This document shows positions 38,455-49,804 of a DNA stretch of 64,000 bases, piece by piece (position 1 is the first letter of the stretch; every line of letters begins with the position of its first letter). This DNA is from Certhia americana (lineage: Eukaryota; Chordata; Aves; Passeriformes; Certhiidae). A program made the translations under genes and the position numbers. The DNA is taken from assembly GCA_018697195.1 (NCBI GenBank), contig CM031864.1:18182129-18246128 (forward strand), in the 5' to 3' direction. Below the pieces are notes generated by a model that did no database searches, was not told the DNA's origin, and saw only the letters and a list, made by a program, of their open reading frames with translations.

Positions 38455-38574
38455 TATATATATATATATATATATATAAAGTATATAAATATATAAAGTA
38501 TATATATAGTATATATATAAAGTAAATATAAATATAATAAATAATATATAAAGTATATATATATATATATATAC
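38455..38574. repeat. AT microsatellite with ATATAAAGTA motif
   Basis: About 120 bp of almost pure A/T. A (TA)n block at each end encloses diverged repeats of ATATAAAGTATA. Strongly self-complementary, so length polymorphism or assembly error is likely. Confidence 0.9.
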
Positions 38575-38697
38575 TTGATATACTTGCAGTTCTCTAAGTT
38601 TTAACAAGTGGTGTTTGAACCAGCCATGTGTTCAGGTTGTTTCTAATTCCTTGAGCAAGATCTCCTTCTGAAAGTGGCTGATAAATTTTGCTGGTTT

Positions 38698-38716
38698 AAA
38701 AAAAAAAAAAAAAAAA
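38698..38716 (+). repeat. A19 run
   Basis: Nineteen consecutive A; nothing recognisable upstream as a retrotransposon body. Confidence 0.85.
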
Positions 38717-39465
38717 GTAGGAATTAGACTATTTATAGCTCTAGTGACTAAGCATATAGACTGCAATACTCATATGTGAGAGGAATCTCATGATGTGAGA
38801 CCATCTGGTGCTCTGTGAGGGAGGCCAAAGGCAGTTTTCAGTACACATCTGTGGGCCATCAGGTCATGCATACCCTTCCAGAAAGAAGAGCTGCTTTCCT
38901 AAAAATTGCATGAGGCTTCATTTCGGAAATGAATGTTGTGTTATCAGATTGCTATCCACATAGGATGTTTTGTCTATCTGGCAGCACAGAGTTTAAGGAC
39001 GGGGCTTACTTCTTTTAAAAAAGGTTTAGAACCAAGTGAATTTGTATATGTTCTTAACATAGAGCACAAATTAATATTAGAGGTATATTCCTTGCATTTA
39101 TAGCATGAAGTCAATAGATGTTGCAGGTCTTGATGTGTGCCTGTTAGAGATAACCTATTACAGATTAATAGAGCCCAAAAAATTGATGATTTTGGTTTGG
39201 TTGGAAGAAGACATGGAATTTGACATTTCCATTCCTTTCCATTCATCTGACAAGGTTTTTATTGCTATAGCTCTTTAGATTCAGTTGGATCTGCTACATC
39301 TTATCTTGAAAGGCCAAGTGGAACAAATTATGTAAGAAATAACATTTCTTCCAACTTTGAACAGAGGCCTTACAAAAAAGCAATAGTAGGAAGGGTTATC
39401 AATTTTCTATCAGATAAGTTTTCACTAGAAAACTGTGATTTATTTAAATATGTAATTGTCAAAGA

Positions 39466-39515
39466 ATATATATATATGTATTTATATATATTTTTATATA
39501 TTTATATATATATTT
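39466..39515. repeat. TA-rich microsatellite
   Basis: About 50 bp of TATATA and TTTATATATA units. Confidence 0.9.
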
Positions 39516-40566
39516 TAAAGGGTTTGTGATACCATGCAGTACCTTGTTAGAGAGCCTTGTGTGCTTCCTTTCAAAGTCATTCAGCTTGTTGTTGTGGAGC
39601 CTTAGCTTTTACAACTTCACATCTGGGGAATATCTACAATCTGTTTTAGGACTGGAGATTGCTAAACTGCCAAGAATGTCTTGCTGGTTTTAATTCCCAA
39701 GTGGGAACTTCCTCGTTCAGGTGTGGTTCTAAGGATGTCCTGGTCCCTGGGACTCAACTTCTCAGCTGATCATGCTTTCATAGGGGTGAAAAACCATAGC
39801 TAACCCTACACTCTAGTTTGCTCCATCATAAAAGCAGCATTCACTGCCCGGTATTTCTTCTGGGTATTCTGGTTTTCTTTGGTTCTTTTAGGTGTACAAT
39901 AGAAATGGCAGGAACATCCATCAAGTGACAATGCTTAGCCCTCAAAATTAGGAGAGAAAGGAAGTTATCTTGCCACTTAATTGCTTTTTTCTTGCTTTTG
40001 AATTCTAGATGGTGTAGATAGAGTTCAAATTCTACTTAGACAAAAAAGTAAAGCTTGTGGGCAAAAGATGCACTTTTATTAAACTCCTTTTAAACAGTTC
40101 CATTTACTTTGCTAGAGACGTCTTTTAGCACAATTCCTGTCTTTTTGTACTGTGAAACAGATTAGAACAATAAGCTGGAGTTTGTGTTTTAGCAGGGGTA
40201 TAATTCTGTGTCTCAAAAGGGGAAGAAAAAAGGGCAGAAATTAGTTTGCTTTCAGGTTCTTCCTATGAACATTTGAAATGTGTTATTTTATGGAATATGT
40301 TTTGCAATGAAAATGTTACAGTCTTTTGTCCTAAGCTCTCTGGGAACTAAACAGCTGTATAAGAGAGAAAATTATCTTAGATGAAGTTAACATCTCCTGC
40401 ATGTGTACTTCTGCTGCACAGATATTTTATACAAACCTATATTTCTTTCCTCCTTATCACATGAAATGGTGAGGATTTTATGACTCTAATCATCATCTGT
40501 GAGCAATATGCTAAAGGAAAAGAATGCCAGGGCTGCATTCCATTGCTGTTTCTGGCCTGTGAGCAC

Positions 40567-40712
40567 TACTCCAATGAAAATACTATTCCACTGAAAACAC
40601 AATTCTAATGGAATACTATGAAATACTATGAAAATACCATTCCAATGAATAAAACACTATTCCAATGAAAAGTCAGAGAATCCAATTCTATTACGTATGT
40701 ATTCATTGGAAT
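40567..40712. repeat. Degenerate TATTCCAATGAAAA repeat with inverted copy
   Basis: CTATTCCAATGAA-like units recur about five times between 40567 and 40672, with AATACTATGAA variants. ATTCCAATGAAT (40639-40650) has a perfect inverted copy, ATTCATTGGAAT, at 40701-40712. Confidence 0.75.
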
Positions 40713-43700
40713 AAGGAATAAGTTCACATTGTGCCACTGAACACCATAGTCTATTCAAGACTGTTTAGTAATAAATCAAAAAGCAATAGAATGATAAGAA
40801 ATACCAAAAATTAAGTAGATTTTACCTGTGGCAAAGAAAGTGAAAGCATCTCTTGAAAGCATTATGTACAAGTTTTTCTCAGGGAGTTTATAGTAATTAC
40901 TTTGACTCAGGGAGTCAGAGTAATACTGTCTGCATTACACACATATAGCAAAGGAGGAATTAATTATGTCAGCTGCCAAGTCAGCAACCAAAATCCCACA
41001 AAAAGTAAGAACACCATTTAGGAGCACCCACCTACAGAGTAAAATCTAAAATGCTCTCTAATTGTCTTTGTATGTTGCGAGTGCATCTGTACACGTCTTC
41101 TCTACACTGCAGTGGTACTCTCTGTTTTCACATTGTGGGCAAATCACGTAATGGTTTCATATTCATTGAAATCATCCCCCAAATGTCCTTTGTTGCTTAA
41201 TGGAACAGGAGATTCCAGTAAAAATCTTACATGATCTAAAGAGGGCTTACCTTAATTCTTGATGAAAGGCTTTAATTCTTCAGGCTTTACCTCATGTGTT
41301 TTGTCTATTCATGCCTGACTCAACATTTAGCCAAGTTGACGTGGAGACTCTTGTGCAGTTTGCACATTCTGCAAAAGCTCTGCTCTGCCCATGCAATTGT
41401 TAGAGGCCGTCAAGGTGTATCACCTGCCTGGAAACCAGTTTCTAAAATATTAGTGGGACTCTCGCTAAACAGGAGAATGAACCTGTCAGGGCTTAGAATG
41501 TGCAGTGAGTAGCTCTGAATTCTGGCATCCATGCTGTTTGCCGGTGTCATTGTGGTTATGTAACATCATGCCTTCCTGGACCCCTCTAGTGTTTCATCCA
41601 TCCAGGATGTTGAGTAAATATTAGATCTGGATGCTGCATTTACTACCAAAGACAAAAGAACAAACAGAACCTCTGATCCTATTCCCAGAAGGACTCCAGT
41701 ATTTTGCTGGGCTGCCTTCCACACAGTCATTCAAATGGTGAAAAGCCCAAAGAACATATTGTTTCTTTTTGGGTGCTTTCAATTCCCTGTCCACTGTGTC
41801 AGGGATTTTCATTCCCAGGAAACCTCAGAATAAAGGAAGCCAGTCAACCATCTGTTGAACAGCATGTGCAAAACACAAGGTTTTCTGACCTTGGATGAAA
41901 TCTATCTTGATTCCAGAGAGTCTCACACAGTCACAGATGGTTTGCAGGAGTGGTCTGCTTCCCAAGATATTTCCCCAGGGCTTTGGTACTACTCTGCACT
42001 CCAAGGCTTTTTATTTCCCCCCACCAGGTTCCTTTGGGCTATAGGCATCTCCCTGCTGTCTCAGCACTGTTTTCAGCAGGATACTGCTAATGATCAACAA
42101 GTGAGGGTCAGAAGGACAGTATTTTTCCATTGAACGTTCCAAGATTCTTTTCAGGAGCCAGGTCCATGCAGCCCAGAATTAGGTCTATATTACTGGGTAC
42201 TACAGTTGCTTAGCCACAGTTAATACCTTACTTGTCTTCCTATGCATAGGCTAGAAGTGTACTTCATCACACAGAGGCAGCCAGCATACATACACAGACA
42301 TGACAAACAGCATTATCAGTGGATCATCCCTAGGCTCTGAAATACAGAATGAGATGCCACACAAAGAGGAAGCCCCTGATTTTGTCATCTCCTGATAACA
42401 AGGCAAAAAACCCATCTCTTTTCAGCCATATTCCTCTTGAAACTGCGAAGTCTTCATGTTATCTGACAACATTTAGGATAACTTAAGCCAAACTGTGCCA
42501 AAAAATGTTAACCTTTGTGTTTGCACCCTGCCAGACGCTTTGCTCTCCCAACTCTCAGCTGATATCCCAGTACCATTTTCAAGTAATTTTTCATCAGATA
42601 TTTTTCCTTTTTTTTAGCTGAAATACAAACCTCTAGTGGGTCCAAGTTCTGTCTTAAAGATACATTGCTGCTCCTTCCCCTTCACCACCTTTTCAGGATC
42701 CATGTGTTCCTACAGCTGTTGGAACATGTTGTTCATGTTTTCATGTTGTTCATGTTCACTGCAGTCAGGTAACCCTGCCCAAGCAACATTTGTCACAGCT
42801 CCAACAAAAAACCTTTCTGCTCTTATTTCTATTCAAAGCAGAAAGAATGAAGTGATTCAGCTGACTGCATGAAAAAAATAATCTTAGGCCAGTCTGGGGT
42901 CTAATAAGGAGGGAATAAGCCTCAGTGCCTGCCCCTATATCCAGCACCTCTTGCACTGCTGCTGCTATAGGAGACAGTGGCCATTCCTGAGGACTGGGAC
43001 CTTAGCCAGGACTTGGCAGAGTCTCTGTGCAGCTCCTGTCCCATCAGCCTCTCCACTCTATCACATTTGGAGAGGTCCCATATGTCCTGCTCAAATTCTC
43101 ACAGTTACTGTGCCCTGGTTACTTAACTTCTCATTGCAAAGGAAATATTCTGAAATCTCAGGTGTTAGCACATTTAACAGCAGACATCACTGCATAAACT
43201 TTTGCTTGTTAAAGACAGGCTTCCCAAATATGCAATAAAGGCAAATAAGCAATAAAAACTATCTATGAAAAAATTTAAAAAATTATGATAGATGACTCTA
43301 GTCACATGCATAACTGCAGTCTACTGTAACAGTTCCAAATATCAAAAAAGGGTTCTGTCTTTTTCAAAATAGAGTTGCCTTTGAGTGCAAACTTTAAATT
43401 AAAAAACTGACTGCATCATTTTGAGCATAATAATGGATTTTTAGTCAAAAGAAAACTCCTATTTTAGTTATGTAATTATCAGTCTTATTAATATTTATAT
43501 ATATACACATAATTTAGTATGCAAATGCCCAAACTATTGTTTAAAAAACAGGCCTTAGTAAATGTGAATTTATTTTAATTGGTTTTATTAATTAATTTAT
43601 TACTTGTGTTGGTTTCTCACACATTAATTTTAAGTATGTGTAGGTGAGTACATGTTTAGAGCAGTACACCAAATACAGAGATTGACACAGAATCACTGAA

Positions 43701-46542
43701 CACAGCTGGCATTTCTTGTTTCCAACAAATAGTTTTCAATTTTCCCAGGACATTCTACCTCCTTCTTGCAGAATGGTTTGGCCATGATTTCTAATTGTGT
43801 GAGTCAGATGTTCTTCCTTTTCCGAAGCCTCCCACTTTTGTATCCATCTTTTCCAGATTCATGGAGCAGAGAAATAAAAAGCATTTGAGAACTGTGTGAT
43901 GTAATTAAATATTCTGAATTTTTAAAAATAGTAGTCTTTCAATCTCTGAAAATAAACTGGCTAGTTTGTGAATTGAAATTGTACAACTACCAAGAAGAAA
44001 ACACCAGATATTTTTTGATACAAAGAGATTTTCTTTCTGTAAATATGCATTTTAGTTTAATATCTTTCCAGTCATTTTCTTGGCATAGATTTTAAACCAC
44101 AGATGCAACATTTAATTAATTTTTTTCTATTCCCTAGTACACAGAATTCCAGTTGGGGAAAAAAAAGTAACTCTAAAGACTGCCTTGCATCGAATAGTCA
44201 GACTTGAGAGGCCATCACTGAAGCCAGATGAAAGTTTCTTTTCCCACACTGGTGAAAGCAAAAGCTTAATTACAGATAAATTATTATGTCAGAATGTGTT
44301 TCCCCTAATATTCCCCTAATGCAGTAAGTGTTTGGATAAAAGAAAGCTGAACAAAGCAAATCGATCCCTTCTTCTGCTGGCCAGCACTTCAGCTTGTTAA
44401 TTTCTTAGAAACCCAGCTAGTCCAACCACAATTAGGTAGGCCCAATCAGTGCCAGGATTGTACTGATTTATTGCAGCTTTATTGCAAAAGGAAACCAAAT
44501 AAGTAATGAGGAGAAAGTGCACTAGCAGAAACTTTTGAAAAAGGAGGGGCTTGGCATCCAATGACGTTTTTTCCAATTCTTAAAATATGCCTTCCAAACA
44601 GAGAGTTGGAGATAGGTAAGTGGACTGATAAACTCTACTGCAGAAAAAAGTAGTCCGGCTTCTGTCCTGTTAGTCCTGTGTCTGTTCTAATGAAGAATTC
44701 TGAAAGCTTTTTGTTCAGAAACTCAAAAAGCAACAATGAGCAGTGGAGAGCATGACACTGCCTCAGGGAGCCAAGCCCCACCAGCAGGCTAATGACAGAC
44801 ATCTGTCTCGAATTAAATAAACATTCTGGGAATGAATGAAGACAGATGTTTTTTAAAGTCAAATATATGGCTGAAAATCTTTCCAAACTCATAGGAACTT
44901 TGCTCTTAATGTGTGATTCCTGTGTACTCAGAATGCTGCCAGACGCTTCCCACTCCAACAGTCTGTTCCAAGACCCTACAGGAAGACATTAAATACTGAA
45001 TTTCTGATTCTTCCAGAGTATTTTGAAGTAACAAATTTCAAAACAAAATCTATTGGAAAATTTGCAAAGTATTTATACAGAAAAATCTCTTTTTTATTTA
45101 TTTGGGAACATGTATGAAACAACTCTTCTAACGCTGTTTTGGTATATAGCCTACTTTTATTCTGCCAAATGAAATACAAGTCCCAAGTCTAGGCGAGCTG
45201 GGAGCCTGATGTGCTCTAGGTACCTGCATTAAGACAGGTTTGGTAACGTTTCCTTCAGGCAAGGCACTTCTGTGTGAAAGATTAAGTCGTGGGACAGCAT
45301 GGCACCCTGGCTGGGAGCTGGCACTGCTGCAAGGTGTGAGGAGGTGTGCAGTGGGAGGCACGGGATGAACAGGCATAGCTCATTGGGTTCAGGGAGTCTG
45401 GATACACAGTTTAATTATAAAGACACACTCATGTTTAAACCACTATATAAGCAAAGCTGTCAAAGTGTAGTCTGAATATGTAGATAACTGTTTATACCTA
45501 ATAGATGCTGCTTCAGGAGACATCAACATAATTCCCACCAACAAACCCTGTGCAAAAAGCCCACAAAAACAGATTCATGCCTTCAAAGTCAACAAGACTA
45601 GGCCTTCTCAAAACAAATCTCCAAGCTGAGAGTTCTCTGTGACATCTATGACATTTTCATTGGCAAAAATGTGCTGGATGACTCCGGGTATCACAATACT
45701 GCATAAAGACAGACGTCCTGTAAGCACTCTAGCTCCAGAATGTCTAACATTTAGATAGTCTCAAGCACTACCTGAAATAATGCTCAGAAATGAGCAAAAA
45801 GAAAAAACACCATGCATTCTTTATGGTTTGCCTCATCAGGCAAACAGCCACGTATCTTACACCATCATTACTAAACCACATTGTTTAAAAATTTAGTAGC
45901 TTAGGAAAGCGTACTTGAAATATCGCAATCTAAATTTTAAGAGGCCATGACTGTGCAAAACTAATCCATATTAGTACCATGGTAGTTGTACTATCTCATG
46001 CCATATTTGCATATGTTACAAAAAGGATTTAACAGCCCAAACCAGAGACTTATGACTTCTGACCAGCATCAAAATCAAAGGCATTGAAATTCTTTAAAAA
46101 ATACTGTTATTTCTATCTCAAGTAAAAGTAAATATGACTGTCAGAAATGCTTTGGGGACAATAATCACTTTTCACAGAGTGATCATCAGGATTTCAAAGT
46201 CTTGGTAGATTCCAAGGGCCTAAAGACACAGTTAAATACCTACTCTGCTTTAAAACCATCCCCAGGTTTAAAGTTTTTAGCTATCCCTGCCTCTGAACCC
46301 CAAAAAATTATCTTCAAGTACTTCAGCACTGTAGTGATTACTGATAATATTCTATAAAGGACTTCCTCCCTGTGGTAGTGTACAGTAGGAAAGGATGAGA
46401 TGTCAATTTAGTATTCTTTCCCTACTACCAGACCACTAATAAGGAACATGTGTTTATATTTGCTCTTAGATTTCAAGGTATTTTGGAGAAAGTAAACCAA
46501 AGTAATTATACTAACAGTATCTTTTTTTCAACTGAAAAACAC

Positions 46543-46551
46543 TATAAAAGG
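46543..46551 (+). promoter_or_regulatory. TATA-like element TATAAAAGG before a hairpin
   Basis: A good TATA-box match 14 nt before a perfect hairpin. There is no CpG density or known downstream gene, so it may be chance. Confidence 0.2.
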
Positions 46552-46565
46552 AAGCTAGAGGTCTA

Positions 46566-46604
46566 AGTTTCTTTGTCTGAGTGTCATTCTCAGACAAAGA
46601 AACT
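46566..46604. repeat. Perfect 16-bp inverted repeat, 7-nt loop
   Basis: AGTTTCTTTGTCTGAG (46566-46581) pairs perfectly with CTCAGACAAAGAAACT (46589-46604) around the loop TGTCATT. The flanks pair poorly, so it is shorter than a usual microRNA precursor. Confidence 0.85.
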
Positions 46605-48614
46605 GGGTCATGGGGAGCTAAGTGCCTTTGTCAAAGACACCTGCAAACTTTATCTGTCAGCTCTGCTGACAGCTATGATGCTTTTGTTTATATGTATAAA
46701 CACATATATCTTTATATTGCTGTAAGGATAAGTCGTATCCATTTCCATATTAGCTCAACTCAAAAGTAGCTGTGAGAGCCATGATCTTTTCTCACAGTTG
46801 TCTAGAATGTCCCATGAAATAGAAATACTACTTGATTGACTGTAGTGATACATCAAAGCTGGTGGCATAAAGTCATGTGTACAATAAGCAAAACTTCTGG
46901 GCCAGTGGAGAAAAGCCTTTGGCAAAGGGATTGAAATCAACAAATATATGTGATGGGGAGATTAGAGAAAATTTCTCTTGCATAAGAAACTATGGCTAAA
47001 CCTTACATGACTTTAAAAGTTCATCTGTTAGAATACAAAACGGTGTTCTCATATTGTCACTTACTGTCTCTTATTATACATCCCAGATTTAGCTGCTGTT
47101 TCATATTCTAATACTTGAGATTTCACTGCATTTTTTGATAAATGTTAGAAAATTCAGTTCATATTTTTATAAACCTTTTCCAGTGTGTTTAGAGGTTATG
47201 TACTAGATAGTATATTATCCATGGCTTCTACATCTTACTGTGTTTCTGGACATCTTTAGTCATGAAACTCTTTAACCAAAAAAAGAAATAAGACCTGGAA
47301 GAACATTGTACAAATTCTTTTTGTTACAGTAAGATCTGTTTCTGAGGTAAACATGCTATCATCTCACTGTTCTAGTGTCCTAAAATAACTGCTATGGTCA
47401 TGTCAATATCCATTCACAAATCTGTATGAATATATTCTTATAATCTCAACTTTCACTTTACTGTGTTTTATCAACTTTGATAGGAATTTAAGGTTCACAA
47501 GGAATGTGGAACTAAGATATGGTACGTTTTTAGTGTGGTAGATAGAGAGCAGCTTCTCCCTTTTGATTTCACTGTTATTTTTCTGCATAAAGTTTTCTTT
47601 TCCATGACACAAAATTAACTCTTTTGGTGTTTATTTCTGTCTACTTACCAGTAGGCATTAAACATTAAAATGTGTCTCTAATGCAGTTTAGTTGTACAAT
47701 CCTTTATGTGTAAGATATTATATGCTGGTTATAGGACATAGGAACTGTAACATTCAGGAATACCATATTTTGGGACATGTATAGAGCAGTGTGTAAATGT
47801 ATTGAGATATATTTGTTTATATTATCTATATCTATATATACACATATACTTGCCACATACATATGTGTATGTGTAAATATGCATGCACCACACAGGGGAA
47901 AAAGCTCAATTAGCAATTGTACCTCTTTCTAAAGAAGGATTACTGCTCAGTGCTAAGGAATGTAGCAGTCCTATTCATAGCAATTTCTGACACAGTGTTT
48001 AGTATAACCATACACAGACATAACAAGCAAAAGAACTGGAAAATATTTGTGTAGCTATTAAGTGCTAATAAAGCTGATAACAAGCACAGCTGCCACAGAC
48101 ATTATGCAACATGGAGTAGTAAGGACTGTTTATAAAGGATGTGGTTTGCAGGAGTTGGAGTAGAATTTTTTTAAGGGATAGCATTACTCAGCAAGTTTCA
48201 TATGTTGGAGTCATCTCTTTCATTTCTCTAGGGATTTTAGATGCTAAATTTTAACTTGTCATATGGAGTATATAATTCTTGTTTGTTTTGTAAGTTAGGG
48301 AAAGGACATACTTTGGAGGAAGAAAAGGCATAATAGTGATAAAAGCAACAATAATGATGCCATGAACTATTTCAGTTCTGTAGTTTAAAATAATTTAGAA
48401 ATGTAATTTGTCCCATGGCAGATGAGATATTAAAAGCAACCCTTCAGCTAAGCAGATGGAAAAGGGGAAAAGGAAAGAATGATAAGCATTCAATCAACTT
48501 TGCCAAAAAAGAAAAATATATTATCAGGCTGCAGTCTCCTGCCTTTCTCTGTGGTTCACCGAAGACAGTTTTTGGCCCCTCAGAAATGTTGTTGCCACTT
48601 GACACACTGTAGAC
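46605..48614. other. Intergenic DNA, nothing recognised
   Basis: AT-rich, with short TA and CA/TG stretches near 47815-47885. No gene or transposon recognised. Confidence 0.6.
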
Positions 48615-49420
48615 AGCAACCCATGCTTTGCCAAGTGTTTCCAGGGAGGATCATGGGACAGAGCATGTTACCGCTTGCTCTGTGTGAGCTCTTGCTTTCT
48701 CCTTCCTCTTTATTCTTGCGTGGGCACAGAGCCAAGGTCTGGGCATTTCGACATTCCGTAGCCTCTCGGCTGTGCCGCCGTGTGTTCCCACCACGCCCCG
48801 GCCGCCGCGCCTGGGCCTGTCGTGTCTGTGGCCATCAGTGGTGCTGGGCCTGGCAGCCATCCCTCGAGCCTTGGGCCCAGCCAATGCCCGTGCTGCTGGG
48901 GAATGGCTTCTCTGCAGCCCTGCCAGGGACTTGTTCTAATTCTCACCCCTCCTGGTGGCTCTCCTCAGCCCCAAGCCCCACGGCCCCATGCCTGCCCCAC
49001 ATCTGAAGTGGTGCCATGAGCTGCAGCTCCTCATTATGCTCAAGGTTCATTCCCATGTTCTTCCCTTGCCCCAGGTCTCACTGCCTTGCCCCTGGAACCC
49101 TGCCCTGCCATCTGCCTTCTTATCACACCAAATCATCCTCCCAGCCCCTAAGCTTCACCCCTCCATCTTCACTTTGCTTCCAAAAAACAGCACAAGGTCA
49201 CAGCTCCTTAGTGCTGCCCTGCCTGTCCCACCTCCTCTCTCAGCCCCAGCCCTGAAGCTCTGTGCTGCACCCCAACTTTACCACACCTCCTACCAGTACT
49301 CCAGATCCCATGTCTCCTCTCTGCCTTTCCACAAACTGAGCTCAGTCCCACTGTCCTATTTCATCACTTCTTGGTGGCATGTAAAAAACTCAACACAGAT
49401 ACTGTCCAAACCTCACTAAT
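48615..49420. other. C/T-rich block with a small CpG-dense core
   Basis: Pyrimidine-rich on the plus strand with a CpG-dense core at about 48745-48835. Low stop content leaves overlapping plus-strand frames of 175 (48479-49006) and 154 codons (48955-49419) and minus-strand frames of 77-78 codons; none resembles a known protein. It adjoins the LTR-like module at 49440-49600, so it may be internal or flanking sequence of an old element. Unresolved. Confidence 0.35.
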
Positions 49421-49439
49421 TCATGGTTTATTCTCTTAA

Positions 49440-49600
49440 GGTTTTTATAAATGAACAGAGGCAATTTACAATTCATTAATGAATTTTATTGAGAATGGCA
49501 AGCCAGCAGCGCTGGGCAGCCTGAGAGCCCTTGCTCTACCAACTGCTCACAAATTGCATCTGCAGTTTGTCCCGGTTTTATACTGTTACAGGTTCCCTTC
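49440..49600 (-). mobile_element. LTR-like promoter/poly(A) module (possible solo LTR remnant)
   Basis: The minus strand reads TATAAAA (49582-49576), then a GC-richer stretch of about 85 nt with GGGCTCTCAGGCTGCCC, then AATAAA (49490-49485). TATA and poly(A) signals about 90 nt apart are the U3-R layout of a retroviral-type LTR. I found no clear TG...CA ends, primer-binding site, second copy or viral coding sequence, so the limits are approximate and the call tentative. Confidence 0.4.
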
Positions 49601-49788
49601 AGTTCCCTCCCAGTTTCGTTTCTTCAGTTTTTCATCTTCAAGCTTGTACTGTGCAGACTCTCCGCTGTTGCTAGGGGTCTTCTTCCCTCTTTTGGGGGTT
49701 GCTGGATGGAAGGGACTTATCTTCTTCAATGACCTTGCATTCCACTTTCCTTCAGCACAAGTGTACATTACTAAAGCATCAAGCAAGC

Positions 49789-49804
49789 AAAAAAAAAAAA
49801 AAAA
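49789..49804 (+). repeat. A16 run
   Basis: Sixteen consecutive A beside the LTR-like module. It could be the tail of a plus-strand retrocopy, but the upstream sequence resembles no known gene. Confidence 0.8.

Larger units (their letters stand above)
36903..46500. other. Intergenic DNA with simple repeats
   Basis: Contains the A-runs, AT microsatellites and the TATTCCAATGAA repeat listed separately. The stretch 41290-43240 has several 60-95-codon open frames but none with recognisable content or splice context. Confidence 0.6.

Noticed and set aside
38404..38607. Frames rich in Ile and Tyr on both strands
   Set aside because: Translation of the AT microsatellite.
46566..46604. MicroRNA precursor
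   Set aside because: The stem is only 16 bp and the flanks do not extend the pairing, shorter than a usual precursor; kept as an unexplained hairpin.
48479..49419. Plus-strand open frames of 175 and 154 codons as possible genes
   Set aside because: Overlapping frames in a biased C/T-rich block, low-complexity products, no splice or family evidence; kept only as a compositional feature.
49586..49804. Processed pseudogene ending in the A16 run
   Set aside because: No recognisable parent gene in the upstream sequence and no clear target duplication; the adjoining LTR-like reading fits better.
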